From positions 74,563 to 129,110 of the forward strand of contig RFFC02000021.1 in NCBI GenBank assembly GCA_005518205.2: a stretch of DNA of 54,548 nt, written 5' to 3'. Each line of letters begins with the position of its first letter. The first letter of the stretch is position 1. Below, piece by piece: positions 37,129 to 44,874 of the stretch. Below the pieces are notes generated by a model, which ran no database searches, was not told the DNA's origin, and worked only from the letters and a program-made list of their open reading frames with translations. Made by a program: the position numbers and the translations under genes. This stretch comes from Hormoscilla sp. GUM202. Its GTDB lineage: Bacteria; Cyanobacteriota; Cyanobacteriia; Cyanobacteriales; Desertifilaceae.

Positions 37129-37351
37129 CCCAGAGTCAGATCGATAGCAAAGTAATAAGCAGAATGCACCAGAAGGTGATGCCTCAGAAAAAAAAATTGT
37201 CTTATCGGAATCTACGGTTCCGGAAAAATCAGAAGATTTCGACGATCGAGGCACAGAGGAGGCAAGTGAAAAGCTGCTTCAGGGAATAGAGGAACTGTTA
37301 CCAGACGAGATCCCAGACGAGACTAAAAAGAGAAAACACAAGGGGAAATAA
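37121..37351 (+). pseudogene. Small acidic ORF with in-frame TAG
   Basis: ATG at 37121 overlaps the stop of the preceding gene. Reading goes MSNPESDR, a TAG at 37145-37147, then in the same frame QSNKQNAPEGDASEKKI onward with acidic residues (GIEELLPDEIPDETKKRKHK) to a TAA at 37349. A CAG-to-TAG change would explain it. Either a broken gene or a readthrough product. Confidence 0.45.
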
Positions 37352-37858
37352 GAGCTTTTTGTTTTTTTCTCAGCAGATCCTCATTTTAGCTACTGAAAAG
37401 ATGGAGATACTGATTGTGACTGTTTCGATATAAGAAGAGCATTGGCAGGGTGTATCTCACTTTTGTAATGTAGCCCCTGCGCAGCGGAGGGGGCCCGGAG
37501 CGTGGGCTAAGTTCTAGTAGCCGGGCCCTTCGTTCCCACGGCTCTGCCTGGGAACGGGTATGGCTGGCGCCACGCTGCGCGATCGGACAGCGATGCAAAT
37601 ATGAGATGCACCCCATTGGCATCTTAGATTATACATATACTCGGAAAGGGATCGACTTGCGGTTTTTGCGGCAGTTAACTTGGTCACCAAAACCAATGCA
37701 TGACAAGGGTTTCGGACGTTAGAGCCCGGCAGCGTGAAAAACGCAAGTTGAAGCCGATCGCGGTATAGGTAGCAAGCGGCGTCTTCCGCATGCTCTTGTC
37801 CTGAAGGACAAGAGCATGCGGAAGACACCGCCCAGTAGTCAAGTAGAAAGTGAGTGAT
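37352..37858. other. Repeat-rich gap before a TVP38 gene
   Basis: No gene seen. It contains the palindrome GTTCCCACGG / CCTGGGAACG near 37532-37556 and a perfect 46-bp palindrome at 37781-37826 (arms of 21 bp, GTCTTCCGCATGCTCTTGTCC, around TGAA). Confidence 0.6.
37781..37826. repeat. Perfect 46-bp palindrome
   Basis: Two exact 21-bp arms separated by TGAA; transcribed in either direction it would form a very stable hairpin. Diverged copies lie at 32171-32221 and 40582-40635, both at the 3' end of a gene. This one lies just upstream of a gene start. Confidence 0.95.
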
Positions 37859-38596
37859 ATGATTCAAACAAGGAAAAGTCGTGGGAGAAAGTGGCAGCAA
37901 ATACTGCCAATAGTGGCGATCGGGCTGTTGGTAGCAGCGGCCCCAGCCTTAGCTCAGGAGGCCGCCACCAGTGGTGGATTCAATCCCCAAGCATGGTTGC
38001 GCAGCGCCTTAGAATGGATTGAAGGCTTGGGACCGGTGGGGGCGATCGCCTTGATTGTCATCTATATTATCGCCACCGTGGCCTTCTTACCAGGGTCAAT
38101 TCTCACCCTCGGTGCTGGCGTCGTGTTTGGCGTGGTTTTCGGTTCAATCTACGTGTTCATCGGGGCAACCATTGGCGCCACCGCTGCCTTCCTAGTTGGA
38201 CGCTACCTAGCGCGGGACTGGGTGGCCCAGAAAATTGCCGGGAACGAAAAGTTCAAAGCCATTGATGAAGCAGTAGGCCGAGAGGGATTCAAAATCGTCC
38301 TGCTCACAAGACTGTCTCCGGTGTTTCCCTTCAACCTGTTAAACTACGCCTATGGTGTAACGGGGGTGGGGCTGAAAGACTATGTCCTCGGCTCCATTGG
38401 CATGCTTCCAGGAACGATCATGTACGTTTATATTGGTTCATTGGCGGGAGATCTGGCCGCGATCGGGACTGGGGAACAACCCACCAATCCCGCCGTGCAA
38501 TGGGCAATTCGGATTATCGGTTTGATCGCCACCGTTGCTGTCACTGTCTACGTGACTCAGATCGCCCGCCAAGCTTTGGAAAAGGAAGTATCTTAA
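37859..38596 (+). CDS. TVP38/TMEM64 (DedA-like) membrane protein
   Basis: Integral membrane protein of the VTT domain family, related to DedA lipid scramblases. Hydrophobic segments: LPIVAIGLLVAAAPALA, AIALIVIYIIATVAFLPGS, FGSIYVFIGATIGATAAFLVGRYLA, YVLGSIGMLPGTIMYVYIG and IRIIGLIATVAVTVYV. The core LPGSILTLGAGVVFG, then LTRLSPVFPFNLLNYAYG, is diagnostic. Starts at ATG 37859 (an upstream GTG at 37850 is possible). The reductase gene follows 16 bp after it; this pairing suggests coexpression. The substrate is not known. Confidence 0.88.
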   Translation: MIQTRKSRGRKWQQILPIVAIGLLVAAAPALAQEAATSGGFNPQAWLRSALEWIEGLGPVGAIALIVIYIIATVAFLPGSILTLGAGVVFGVVFGSIYVFIGATIGATAAFLVGRYLARDWVAQKIAGNEKFKAIDEAVGREGFKIVLLTRLSPVFPFNLLNYAYGVTGVGLKDYVLGSIGMLPGTIMYVYIGSLAGDLAAIGTGEQPTNPAVQWAIRIIGLIATVAVTVYVTQIARQALEKEVS

Positions 38597-38612
38597 TTTA
38601 GGGTTTTAAGCA

Positions 38613-40151
38613 ATGACAAATGAGCAAATAGTTACGGTCCCGCCCATGGATGAATATAACCAGCAATTGGTTGGTTACGTTCATCCGCCAGATTGGGTTA
38701 ATCCCACCCCTGCTGATTTGTACGATCTAGTAGTAATTGGTGCTGGCACAGCCGGGTTAGTGGTTGCCGCAGGTGCAGCAGGATTAGATGTGGGTTTGAA
38801 AGTCGCCTTGATTGAGAAACATCTCATGGGGGGAGATTGCTTAAATGTGGGCTGCGTCCCCTCCAAATGCCTCATCCGTTCCTCTCGCGTGGTCGCCGAT
38901 ATGCAAGATGCGGAACCTTTTGGCATTCGTCGGCCAGAAAAGATTGAAGTAGATTTTCCAGCAGTAATGCAGCGGATGCGGAAACTGCGGGCTGGGATTA
39001 GCCATCACGATTCAGTTGAACGCTTCAATAACCTGGGTATCGATGTCTTTCTAGGAAAGGGGAGTTTTGTCGGTAATAACTCGATTGAAGTTGCGGGTAA
39101 AACACTCAAGTATAAAAAAGCAGTGATTGCCACGGGTGCTAGGGCAGTGCGCCCCCCGGTTGAGGGAATCCAAGAGGCGGGTTTTCTCACTAACGAGACG
39201 GTTTTTAACCTGACGGAACGCCCCGATCGCCTGGCGGTAATTGGCGGGGGACCGATCGGCTGCGAGTTGGCGCAAGCCTTCCATCGCTTAGGATCTGAGG
39301 TCGTGCTTTTCCATCGTGGCGGACATATCTTGAATAAAGAAGATGCCGATGCAGCGGAAATTATCCAGCAGCAATTTATTCGGGAAGGAATTCGCCTCGT
39401 ACTCAACAGCAAGCTGCATCGGGTAGAGAGAACCAGTGAAGGCAAGGTAATCTACTTTACTGAAAATGGCAGGGAAGATTCAATTGTAGTTGATGATATT
39501 CTCGTAGGTGCAGGTCGGGCTCCCAACGTGGAAGGACTGAACTTGGAAGCAGTCGGGGTGAAGTACGATAAAAGGGGGGTGAAGGTGAACGATTATCTCC
39601 AGACCGCAAATCCCCAGATTTATGCCGCTGGGGATATCTGCATGAAGTGGCAGTTCACCCATGCCGCTGACGCTGCGGCCCGGATTGCGATCAAGAATAC
39701 CCTGTTTTCTCCCTTTGGTTTCGGACGCTACAAACTCAGCAGTCTGGTGATGCCTTGGGTGACTTATACTGACCCAGAAATAGCCCATGTGGGACTGTAC
39801 GAGCATGAGGCCCACACACAGGGGATTGAGATCGATACGATTAAGATTCTCATGAGTAGCGTGGACAGGGCGATCGCGGATGGCGAAGAAGAAGGATTTG
39901 TCAAGATCCATCACAAACAGGGTTCTGACCAAATTCTGGGTGCGACAATAGTAGCACGGCATGCGGGAGAGATGATTAGTGAGGTAACTACAGCAATTGT
40001 CAATAAAATAGGTTTGAGCAAGCTTTCTAACGTCATTCATCCCTATCCCACTCAGGCGGAGGGCATCAAGAAAGCTGCTGATGCTTACAGGCGAACTCTC
40101 CTGACTCCTAACTCCAAAAAATTACTGGGACTACTTACCAAGTTTTCCTAG
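38613..40151 (+). CDS. FAD-dependent disulfide oxidoreductase (mercuric reductase/lipoamide dehydrogenase type)
   Basis: 512 residues of the pyridine-nucleotide disulfide reductase family. The FAD-binding GAGTAGLVVAAGAAG is at about 43-57, the redox disulfide GDCLNVGCVPSKC has Cys76 and Cys81, ATGARAVRPP precedes the NAD(P) site (IGGGPIGCELA), AGDICMKWQ is the second FAD motif, and the C-terminal HPYPTQAE supplies the partner-subunit His. It lacks an N-terminal heavy-metal-binding domain, so mercury reduction is not certain. It is in an apparent operon with the TVP38 gene. A copy of a dispersed repeat begins right after the stop. Confidence 0.85.
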   Translation: MTNEQIVTVPPMDEYNQQLVGYVHPPDWVNPTPADLYDLVVIGAGTAGLVVAAGAAGLDVGLKVALIEKHLMGGDCLNVGCVPSKCLIRSSRVVADMQDAEPFGIRRPEKIEVDFPAVMQRMRKLRAGISHHDSVERFNNLGIDVFLGKGSFVGNNSIEVAGKTLKYKKAVIATGARAVRPPVEGIQEAGFLTNETVFNLTERPDRLAVIGGGPIGCELAQAFHRLGSEVVLFHRGGHILNKEDADAAEIIQQQFIREGIRLVLNSKLHRVERTSEGKVIYFTENGREDSIVVDDILVGAGRAPNVEGLNLEAVGVKYDKRGVKVNDYLQTANPQIYAAGDICMKWQFTHAADAAARIAIKNTLFSPFGFGRYKLSSLVMPWVTYTDPEIAHVGLYEHEAHTQGIEIDTIKILMSSVDRAIADGEEEGFVKIHHKQGSDQILGATIVARHAGEMISEVTTAIVNKIGLSKLSNVIHPYPTQAEGIKKAADAYRRTLLTPNSKKLLGLLTKFS

Positions 40152-40208
40152 CAATACTCCGGACTTTCTTAGGATGCTATAGCCCCGTAGGCAAGAAGAT
40201 TCTGGTAG
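40152..40208. repeat. Dispersed repeat shared with 35007-35062
   Basis: Starts with CAATACTCCGGAC and includes CCCCGTAGGCAAG; inverted relative to the other copy. It begins one base after the reductase stop. The gap to 40552 otherwise holds AATTGAGAAT-type A/T repeats and no gene. Confidence 0.7.
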
Positions 40209-40552
40209 CGAGGGTGTGATTTAATCCTCGTCGGCTCTAGGTCAAACAGGGAAATAAATAATTCCATGCATATGCTCCGGAACGGGCTAGCCGTTTGTAG
40301 GAGGCGATAGGTGCATCCGGCGTGAAAGCTTCTTGAGAATCGAAAATTGAGCATCGAAAATTGAGCAATTGTTAATTAAGAATTGAGAATTGGGCTATTT
40401 TCCATGCATTGAGATGAGATGCTCCCGGAGACATCGGCGATTAAGCAGTGCGGGTAGCGCGCGCAGAACACATCGACACGAGACTGAGGCGATGGGAGCA
40501 AGCGGTTTGTTAGTTAGCCATTAGCAATTGACCATTAGCAATTGACAATTGC

Positions 40553-41938
40553 CTAAGGAATAATTTCCGTGACCACTCTCCGGCGTCTTCCGCATGCTCT
40601 TGTCCTGAAGGACTCGGCATGCTCCAGACACCGCCCACCACTCTCATCGCTTTTAACCACAATATTTTGCTCTGGGAGTCTCCCGAAAGCTTTAGCACCC
40701 TTTAAGTTCAATGGTGGATCGGCCTGACGATAATTAACATTCCCTTCCGCTGCCATTTCTTCCGAGGCAATGTACCAGGTAATTTTATCTGCCTCCAGTT
40801 GAGATTGATTGCGCGTCCCAATGCCCCGCACGTTACCAGTCAAAGACGCAATTTGCTTTTGTAAGTCTACCTGTCCCTTGTTACCTGTGAGGGTAACTTG
40901 CTGCTGAGGATAATCTATCTTAACTAATTGGTCTGATGCGATCGTTTCTGTTGCTAAATTCCAGGTCATTGACTCACTTGTCACATGCACGGGTGGTTCT
41001 GATAGGGTCAGTTTAGCATCTTGCTTCAGGGTGAGAGTATTGGCTTTCAGATCCACTAAGGAGGCATTGGCAACTGCTTTACCTGTCACTTTCTCCCTCT
41101 TATAGCGATCGATCTGGATGGGCAGATCGCGTCCGGGAGCACCCACCCATGGGTGGGTGTCTCCGGACGCGAAGCCTATCACCTGCTGGTCTTGCATCAG
41201 CCAGACCAATTTCTCCGTTTGCATCTGTAACTTGGGAGACTTCGTCGTCGCGGACACCTGGCCGAGTAACTCCATGCGGCGATCGCGGCTAAAAACTCTG
41301 GCCTCAGCAGCGGATGCTGACACTTGCGGATGAGTACCAGTCAAATTATTGCGGACAATTAAAATATCTTCCTGGGGATTCCACTCCAACTCCTTGCCCC
41401 GCAATATAGCTCCATCTGCAACCGCCGTAGCTATAATTTCTCCTTTCAGGAAGATTTTTTTCTCATCCTGATGAATTTCTCCTTTCTGCGCCGTCACCTG
41501 AAACGCTAACTTCCCATCCTGATAAAGTTCACTATTGGGATGATGAACAATGGCAATTTTCTCATCTCGGTTGTAAGTAGCCTCTTTGGCCTCCACTTTC
41601 CACAAAAGACGCCCCCGAACATCCACTTGCTCAAGAGTAACATCATTAAAAATCAAGCTGTTTTCCAGTTCTTGCGAGTCAGAACCATCCTCAGTCAACT
41701 TGTTCCCTGTCTGCTTTTCACCTGCACAACCACCTACCAGCAGCACCATCAAAACCAAAGACAGCGCTACAGTCCGCGTCCCGTTGGAGAAAAGATGCCG
41801 TACATAGCCCGCGCAGGCGGGCTTTGTGTTTGTAGCCCTACCCGTGTCTCCTTGTTCCCACGGCTCTGCCTGGGAACGGGTGGGGATGGGGGTGGGGATG
41901 ACAATCTTCGGAATTTGCCAATTAGAAAAGTTCAGCAT
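40553..41938 (-). CDS. lptC: LptC-like LPS export protein with three repeat insertions
   Basis: LptC-family periplasmic protein (formerly DUF1239) of the lipopolysaccharide transport bridge. The lipoprotein-type signal SLVLMVLLVGGCAG is near residues 58-71, then beta-strand repeats (LIFNDVTLEQVDVRGRLLWK, GEIIATAVADGAILRGKELE, LTGNKGQVDLQKQIASLTGNV, EEMAAEGNVNYRQADPPL). Three stretches are not native: near residues 20-29 (TRSQAEPWEQ), near 258-270 (ASGDTHPWVGAPGRD) and near 432-452 (CLEHAESFRTRACGRRR). Each is translated from a palindromic element without breaking the frame. The true start may be downstream of the first insert. labA lies upstream on the same strand. Confidence 0.82.
   Translation of the reverse strand: MLNFSNWQIPKIVIPTPIPTRSQAEPWEQGDTGRATNTKPACAGYVRHLFSNGTRTVALSLVLMVLLVGGCAGEKQTGNKLTEDGSDSQELENSLIFNDVTLEQVDVRGRLLWKVEAKEATYNRDEKIAIVHHPNSELYQDGKLAFQVTAQKGEIHQDEKKIFLKGEIIATAVADGAILRGKELEWNPQEDILIVRNNLTGTHPQVSASAAEARVFSRDRRMELLGQVSATTKSPKLQMQTEKLVWLMQDQQVIGFASGDTHPWVGAPGRDLPIQIDRYKREKVTGKAVANASLVDLKANTLTLKQDAKLTLSEPPVHVTSESMTWNLATETIASDQLVKIDYPQQQVTLTGNKGQVDLQKQIASLTGNVRGIGTRNQSQLEADKITWYIASEEMAAEGNVNYRQADPPLNLKGAKAFGRLPEQNIVVKSDESGGRCLEHAESFRTRACGRRRRVVTEIIP
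40582..40635. repeat. SACSC-type palindrome inside lptC, C-terminal
   Basis: Left arm GGCGTCTTCCGCATGCTC, then TTGTCC around TGAA, then GGA and a diverged right arm CATGCTCCAGACACCGCC. Translated in frame between VVKSD and VVTEIIP of LptC. Third copy of the family at 37781 and 32171. Confidence 0.85.
41128..41171. repeat. 44-bp short form of the palindromic element inside lptC
   Basis: Arms CGCGTCCGGGAGCACCCACCC and the mirrored GGGTGGGTGTCTCCGGACGCG with only ATG-type bases at the tip. It equals the 68-bp unit minus its inner stem (24 bp, a multiple of three). In frame within lptC. Confidence 0.9.
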
Positions 41939-42072
41939 TATTGGTAATTTGCTAATGGCGTTCCCAGGCAGAGCCTGGGTTTACAGAGTTCGGGCACTGG
42001 CGATGGGAATTGCCAATTGAAAATGGCACAGAACAATTCTCAAATTATCAATTAACAATTCTCAATTCGCAA

Positions 42073-42705
42073 TTAACAATGTCCGTCCTCTACCTCTTCA
42101 ATTAAGCCGATGCCAGATAGGGGACGGTAGGAATAGCCGTTTGGGCGATAATTCGTCTTTTTGATATCATCCTTTACATGTGCCAAGTCAATGTATCGGT
42201 CTGCTACATTAATCAAGCTGTCACTGGTCATCGATCGCAGACTCACCACCTCCACCCGCACGCCGCGATAACTGACCGCATCTACAGCATAAGCGAGATC
42301 CCCATCTCCACTGACTAAGACTGCTGTGTCGTAAGCACCCACCAGGGCCATCATGTCTACAGCAATTTCCACATCCAGATTAGCTTTTTTCGAGCCATCC
42401 GGTAATTGTACCAGATCCTTCACGATCACGCGATAGCCGTTCCGACGCATCCACAACAGGAAACCCTGCTGTTTCTCATTTGTGCGATCGACACCGGTGT
42501 AAAAGAAAGAGCGCAGCAATCGGGAGCCAGCGGTCAAGCGACAAAGTAGCTTGGTATAATCAATTTCTATTCCCAATTGCAGAGCTGCATAAAACAGATT
42601 AGAGCCATCGATGAATATGGCAACTCTACCTCTATTTGACAACACCTGTTCTGCTGAGAACAGGTCATGATTTTCCGGATGTTCCAACATTTTTAAATTC
42701 CTCAT
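42073..42705 (-). CDS. labA: LabA-like NYN-domain protein (DUF88)
   Basis: NYN-domain (PIN-like RNase fold) protein related to LabA, which in Synechococcus influences the amplitude of circadian output. Motifs: AIFIDGSNLFYAAL, then DVEIAVDMMALVGAYDTAVLVSGDGDLAYAV, with the acidic residues of the fold intact. 210 residues, ATG at 42705 (MRNLKMLEHPENHDLFS). It lies between metG upstream and lptC downstream on the same strand, with repeat DNA in both gaps. The symbol is used in the family sense; orthology to clock LabA is not proven. Confidence 0.82.
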   Translation of the reverse strand: MRNLKMLEHPENHDLFSAEQVLSNRGRVAIFIDGSNLFYAALQLGIEIDYTKLLCRLTAGSRLLRSFFYTGVDRTNEKQQGFLLWMRRNGYRVIVKDLVQLPDGSKKANLDVEIAVDMMALVGAYDTAVLVSGDGDLAYAVDAVSYRGVRVEVVSLRSMTSDSLINVADRYIDLAHVKDDIKKTNYRPNGYSYRPLSGIGLIEEVEDGHC

Positions 42706-42745
42706 TTGTTAAATTTATTTGACTTTGACGCTTTGCCTGTCAGTC

Positions 42746-42910
42746 GGTGTTTCTTGGGAGCGCGACGCGCATTACCCAGGAGACACCTTCGATGTGCTCT
42801 GCGCGCGCTACCCGCACTGCTTAATGTGAGCACTGCGCGGCTGTGGGAGCACATTAATCGCACATCGCCGAGACATCGTACTCGCACTACCCCACGCTGC
42901 GCGAAAAATC
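42746..42910. repeat. Mosaic of hairpin repeats between labA and metG
   Basis: Contains GGTGTTTCTTGGGAG / CCCAGGAGACACC (about 42746-42786), then interleaved GATGTGC / GCACATC units and GTGCGGGTAG / CTACCCGCAC-type parts up to 42910. Overlaps the metG 3' end and supplies its last residues. Confidence 0.75.
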
Positions 42911-44506
42911 GCACATCGAAGCAGCATTCACAAGTTCCAAACGCTCAAACACTGGCTGAGCTTTGCCTAACTTCTGGTTGGCCGGTAATGATCCCCAGCT
43001 GGCATGACTATCAAATTGCCCCGTGTCAATTGAACTTTGCTGGTCGAAGTCGATGCTAAAACCCAGTTGCTCGTAGATAGCACTGCTGACACGGGGAATG
43101 ACTGGCGAGAGGAGATAGGCTGCCAATCGCACCGATTCTAAAACTGCGTAGAGCACCTGTTCGGTAGCTGACTGTTTTCCCTCTTTGTACAGCTGCCAAG
43201 GGGCCCGATCGTCTATGTACTTATTGCATGCTTGTACCAAAGCCATTATTTCTGCGCAGGCTTTACTAAATGCTAGCACTTCGTAGGCAGCACAAACCCG
43301 ATCGCCCAATCCTGCACCTATCTGTTGCAACAGGTTGTCTTCAGGAATTTCCGCAAGCGGCACAGTGGAGCCGCAGTATTTCTTGGCCATGCCCAAGGTG
43401 CGATTCAGCAAGTTTCCCAAGTCATTTGCTAATTCCGCATTCAGGATATTGACAAACCTGGTTTCCTTAAAATCCCCATCTTTGCCAAATTCAATTTCCT
43501 TCATAAAGTAGTAACGAACGGCATCAGCTCCATATGCTTTGACGAGGGCGCTCGGATCTACTGTATTCCCCAAGCTTTTGCCCATTTTCATGCCATCTTT
43601 GGTTAAAAAGCCATGTCCAAACACGCGCTCTGGTACTGGCAGTCCCGCTGACATCAGCATTGCTGGCCAGTATATTGCATGGAAGCGTAAGATATCCTTG
43701 CCTATCAAGTGCAGGCTAATGGGCCACCATTTGGCTAAGGCATTGGCTAATGTCGGGGGTTCCTCTGGCTCCAGGAGTGCTGTTACATATCCTAACAAAG
43801 CGTCAAACCAGACATAGATAGTATGATCTGAATCTACTGGCACGGGGATTCCCCAGTCGAGATTCACCCGCGAGATGGAAAAATCTTGCAGTCCCCGCTT
43901 GACAAAGCCGCGCATTTCGTTCCGGCGGCTCTCTGGCTGGATAAAATCCGGTCGTTCTTTGTAAAGGGCTTCTAGCTGCTGTTGGTATTTGGTGAGTCGG
44001 AAGAAGTAGTTCTGTTCGTCTCGCCACTCTGTTTTTACGTTCGGGTGGATCAGACAGCGGTTATCTGAAGTGCGATCGCGTTCTTCTTTGAATTCTTCAC
44101 AGGATACGCAGTACCAGCCCTGTTGACGTCCTAAGTAAATGTCTCCTTTTGACCACACCAAATTAAAGAATTCTTTAACAATTTCCTCGTGGCGAGAGGC
44201 AGTGGTGCGGCTGAAGCGATCGTACTGGATGTTCAGCAACTGCCAAAGGGCCTCAAAGCCAGTGACAATTTGGTCGCAATGCTCTTGGGGCGATGGGCCC
44301 TTAGACTGAGCTGTCCGCTGAATTTTCTGTCCATGTTCATCCGTCCCCGTAATCATCAGCACCTCGCCGCCCCGCAACCGCTGGTAGCGAGCCCACACAT
44401 CTGCCGCCATCGTCGTATAGGCACTACCGATATGAGGCAAATCATTGACATAATAAAGAGGCGTCGTAACAGCAAATCTCCGTTTTTCTCGATCGGCATA
44501 ATTCAT
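42887..44506 (-). CDS. metG: Methionyl-tRNA synthetase
   Basis: Class I aminoacyl-tRNA synthetase charging tRNA-Met. VTTPLYYVNDLPHIGSAYTT holds the HIGH-type signature (HIGS), KMGKSLGNTVDPS is the KMSKS loop, and TGTDEHGQKIQRTA is conserved. Zinc-knuckle residues appear in WYCVSCEEFKE. It has no C-terminal tRNA-binding extension, as in other short cyanobacterial forms. The last dozen residues (SMCDFSRSVG) come from repeat DNA, so the original stop was probably slightly upstream. ATG at 44506. Confidence 0.94.
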   Translation of the reverse strand: MNYADREKRRFAVTTPLYYVNDLPHIGSAYTTMAADVWARYQRLRGGEVLMITGTDEHGQKIQRTAQSKGPSPQEHCDQIVTGFEALWQLLNIQYDRFSRTTASRHEEIVKEFFNLVWSKGDIYLGRQQGWYCVSCEEFKEERDRTSDNRCLIHPNVKTEWRDEQNYFFRLTKYQQQLEALYKERPDFIQPESRRNEMRGFVKRGLQDFSISRVNLDWGIPVPVDSDHTIYVWFDALLGYVTALLEPEEPPTLANALAKWWPISLHLIGKDILRFHAIYWPAMLMSAGLPVPERVFGHGFLTKDGMKMGKSLGNTVDPSALVKAYGADAVRYYFMKEIEFGKDGDFKETRFVNILNAELANDLGNLLNRTLGMAKKYCGSTVPLAEIPEDNLLQQIGAGLGDRVCAAYEVLAFSKACAEIMALVQACNKYIDDRAPWQLYKEGKQSATEQVLYAVLESVRLAAYLLSPVIPRVSSAIYEQLGFSIDFDQQSSIDTGQFDSHASWGSLPANQKLGKAQPVFERLELVNAASMCDFSRSVG

Positions 44507-44639
44507 CTATTTTTCAACATTCCCTTGTCAAATCTCAGACTTAAACTGATATTTCGGTATTCTACTGGTTATTCTCTAGAACTGAGCGAGATTTCCCAAT
44601 AAATACTTAATTATTTTAGCTTTCCGTTCGCCCAGGGAC

Positions 44640-44830
44640 GACCGGGAGCTGGTGGCCCCGCCATGGGAGCAGGCAGCAGGGGTACTATTATTCTGACTGC
44701 CGTCTCCCCAAGTAGGCCACACCTGTTCTCATCCCTATGGTGGAGGTCAGCGCTGGTTGCCATCCACTCTCGCCGGTGGTTCAGGAGGGGGAGGATAACT
44801 GCATTACGCCCCCAATCCCAGCCAGATAAT
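44640..44830 (-). ncRNA. Candidate structured RNA (6S-like rod)
   Basis: A GC-rich block with nested complementarity on the minus strand, in order: GGGATGA, GGTGTGGCC, GGGGAGACGGCAG, an AT-rich loop, CTGCCTGCTCCC, GGGGCCACC, TCGTCCC. Such a long unbranched hairpin with interior bulges is the layout of 6S RNA. A TTGACA lies upstream near 44842. It could belong to another RNA class; I cannot match it to one. Downstream towards 44507 the sequence is AT-rich and gene-free. Confidence 0.35.
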
Positions 44831-44874
44831 GTAAAGTAATGTCAATGATGATATGGCGATCGCTTCCAAATTCC

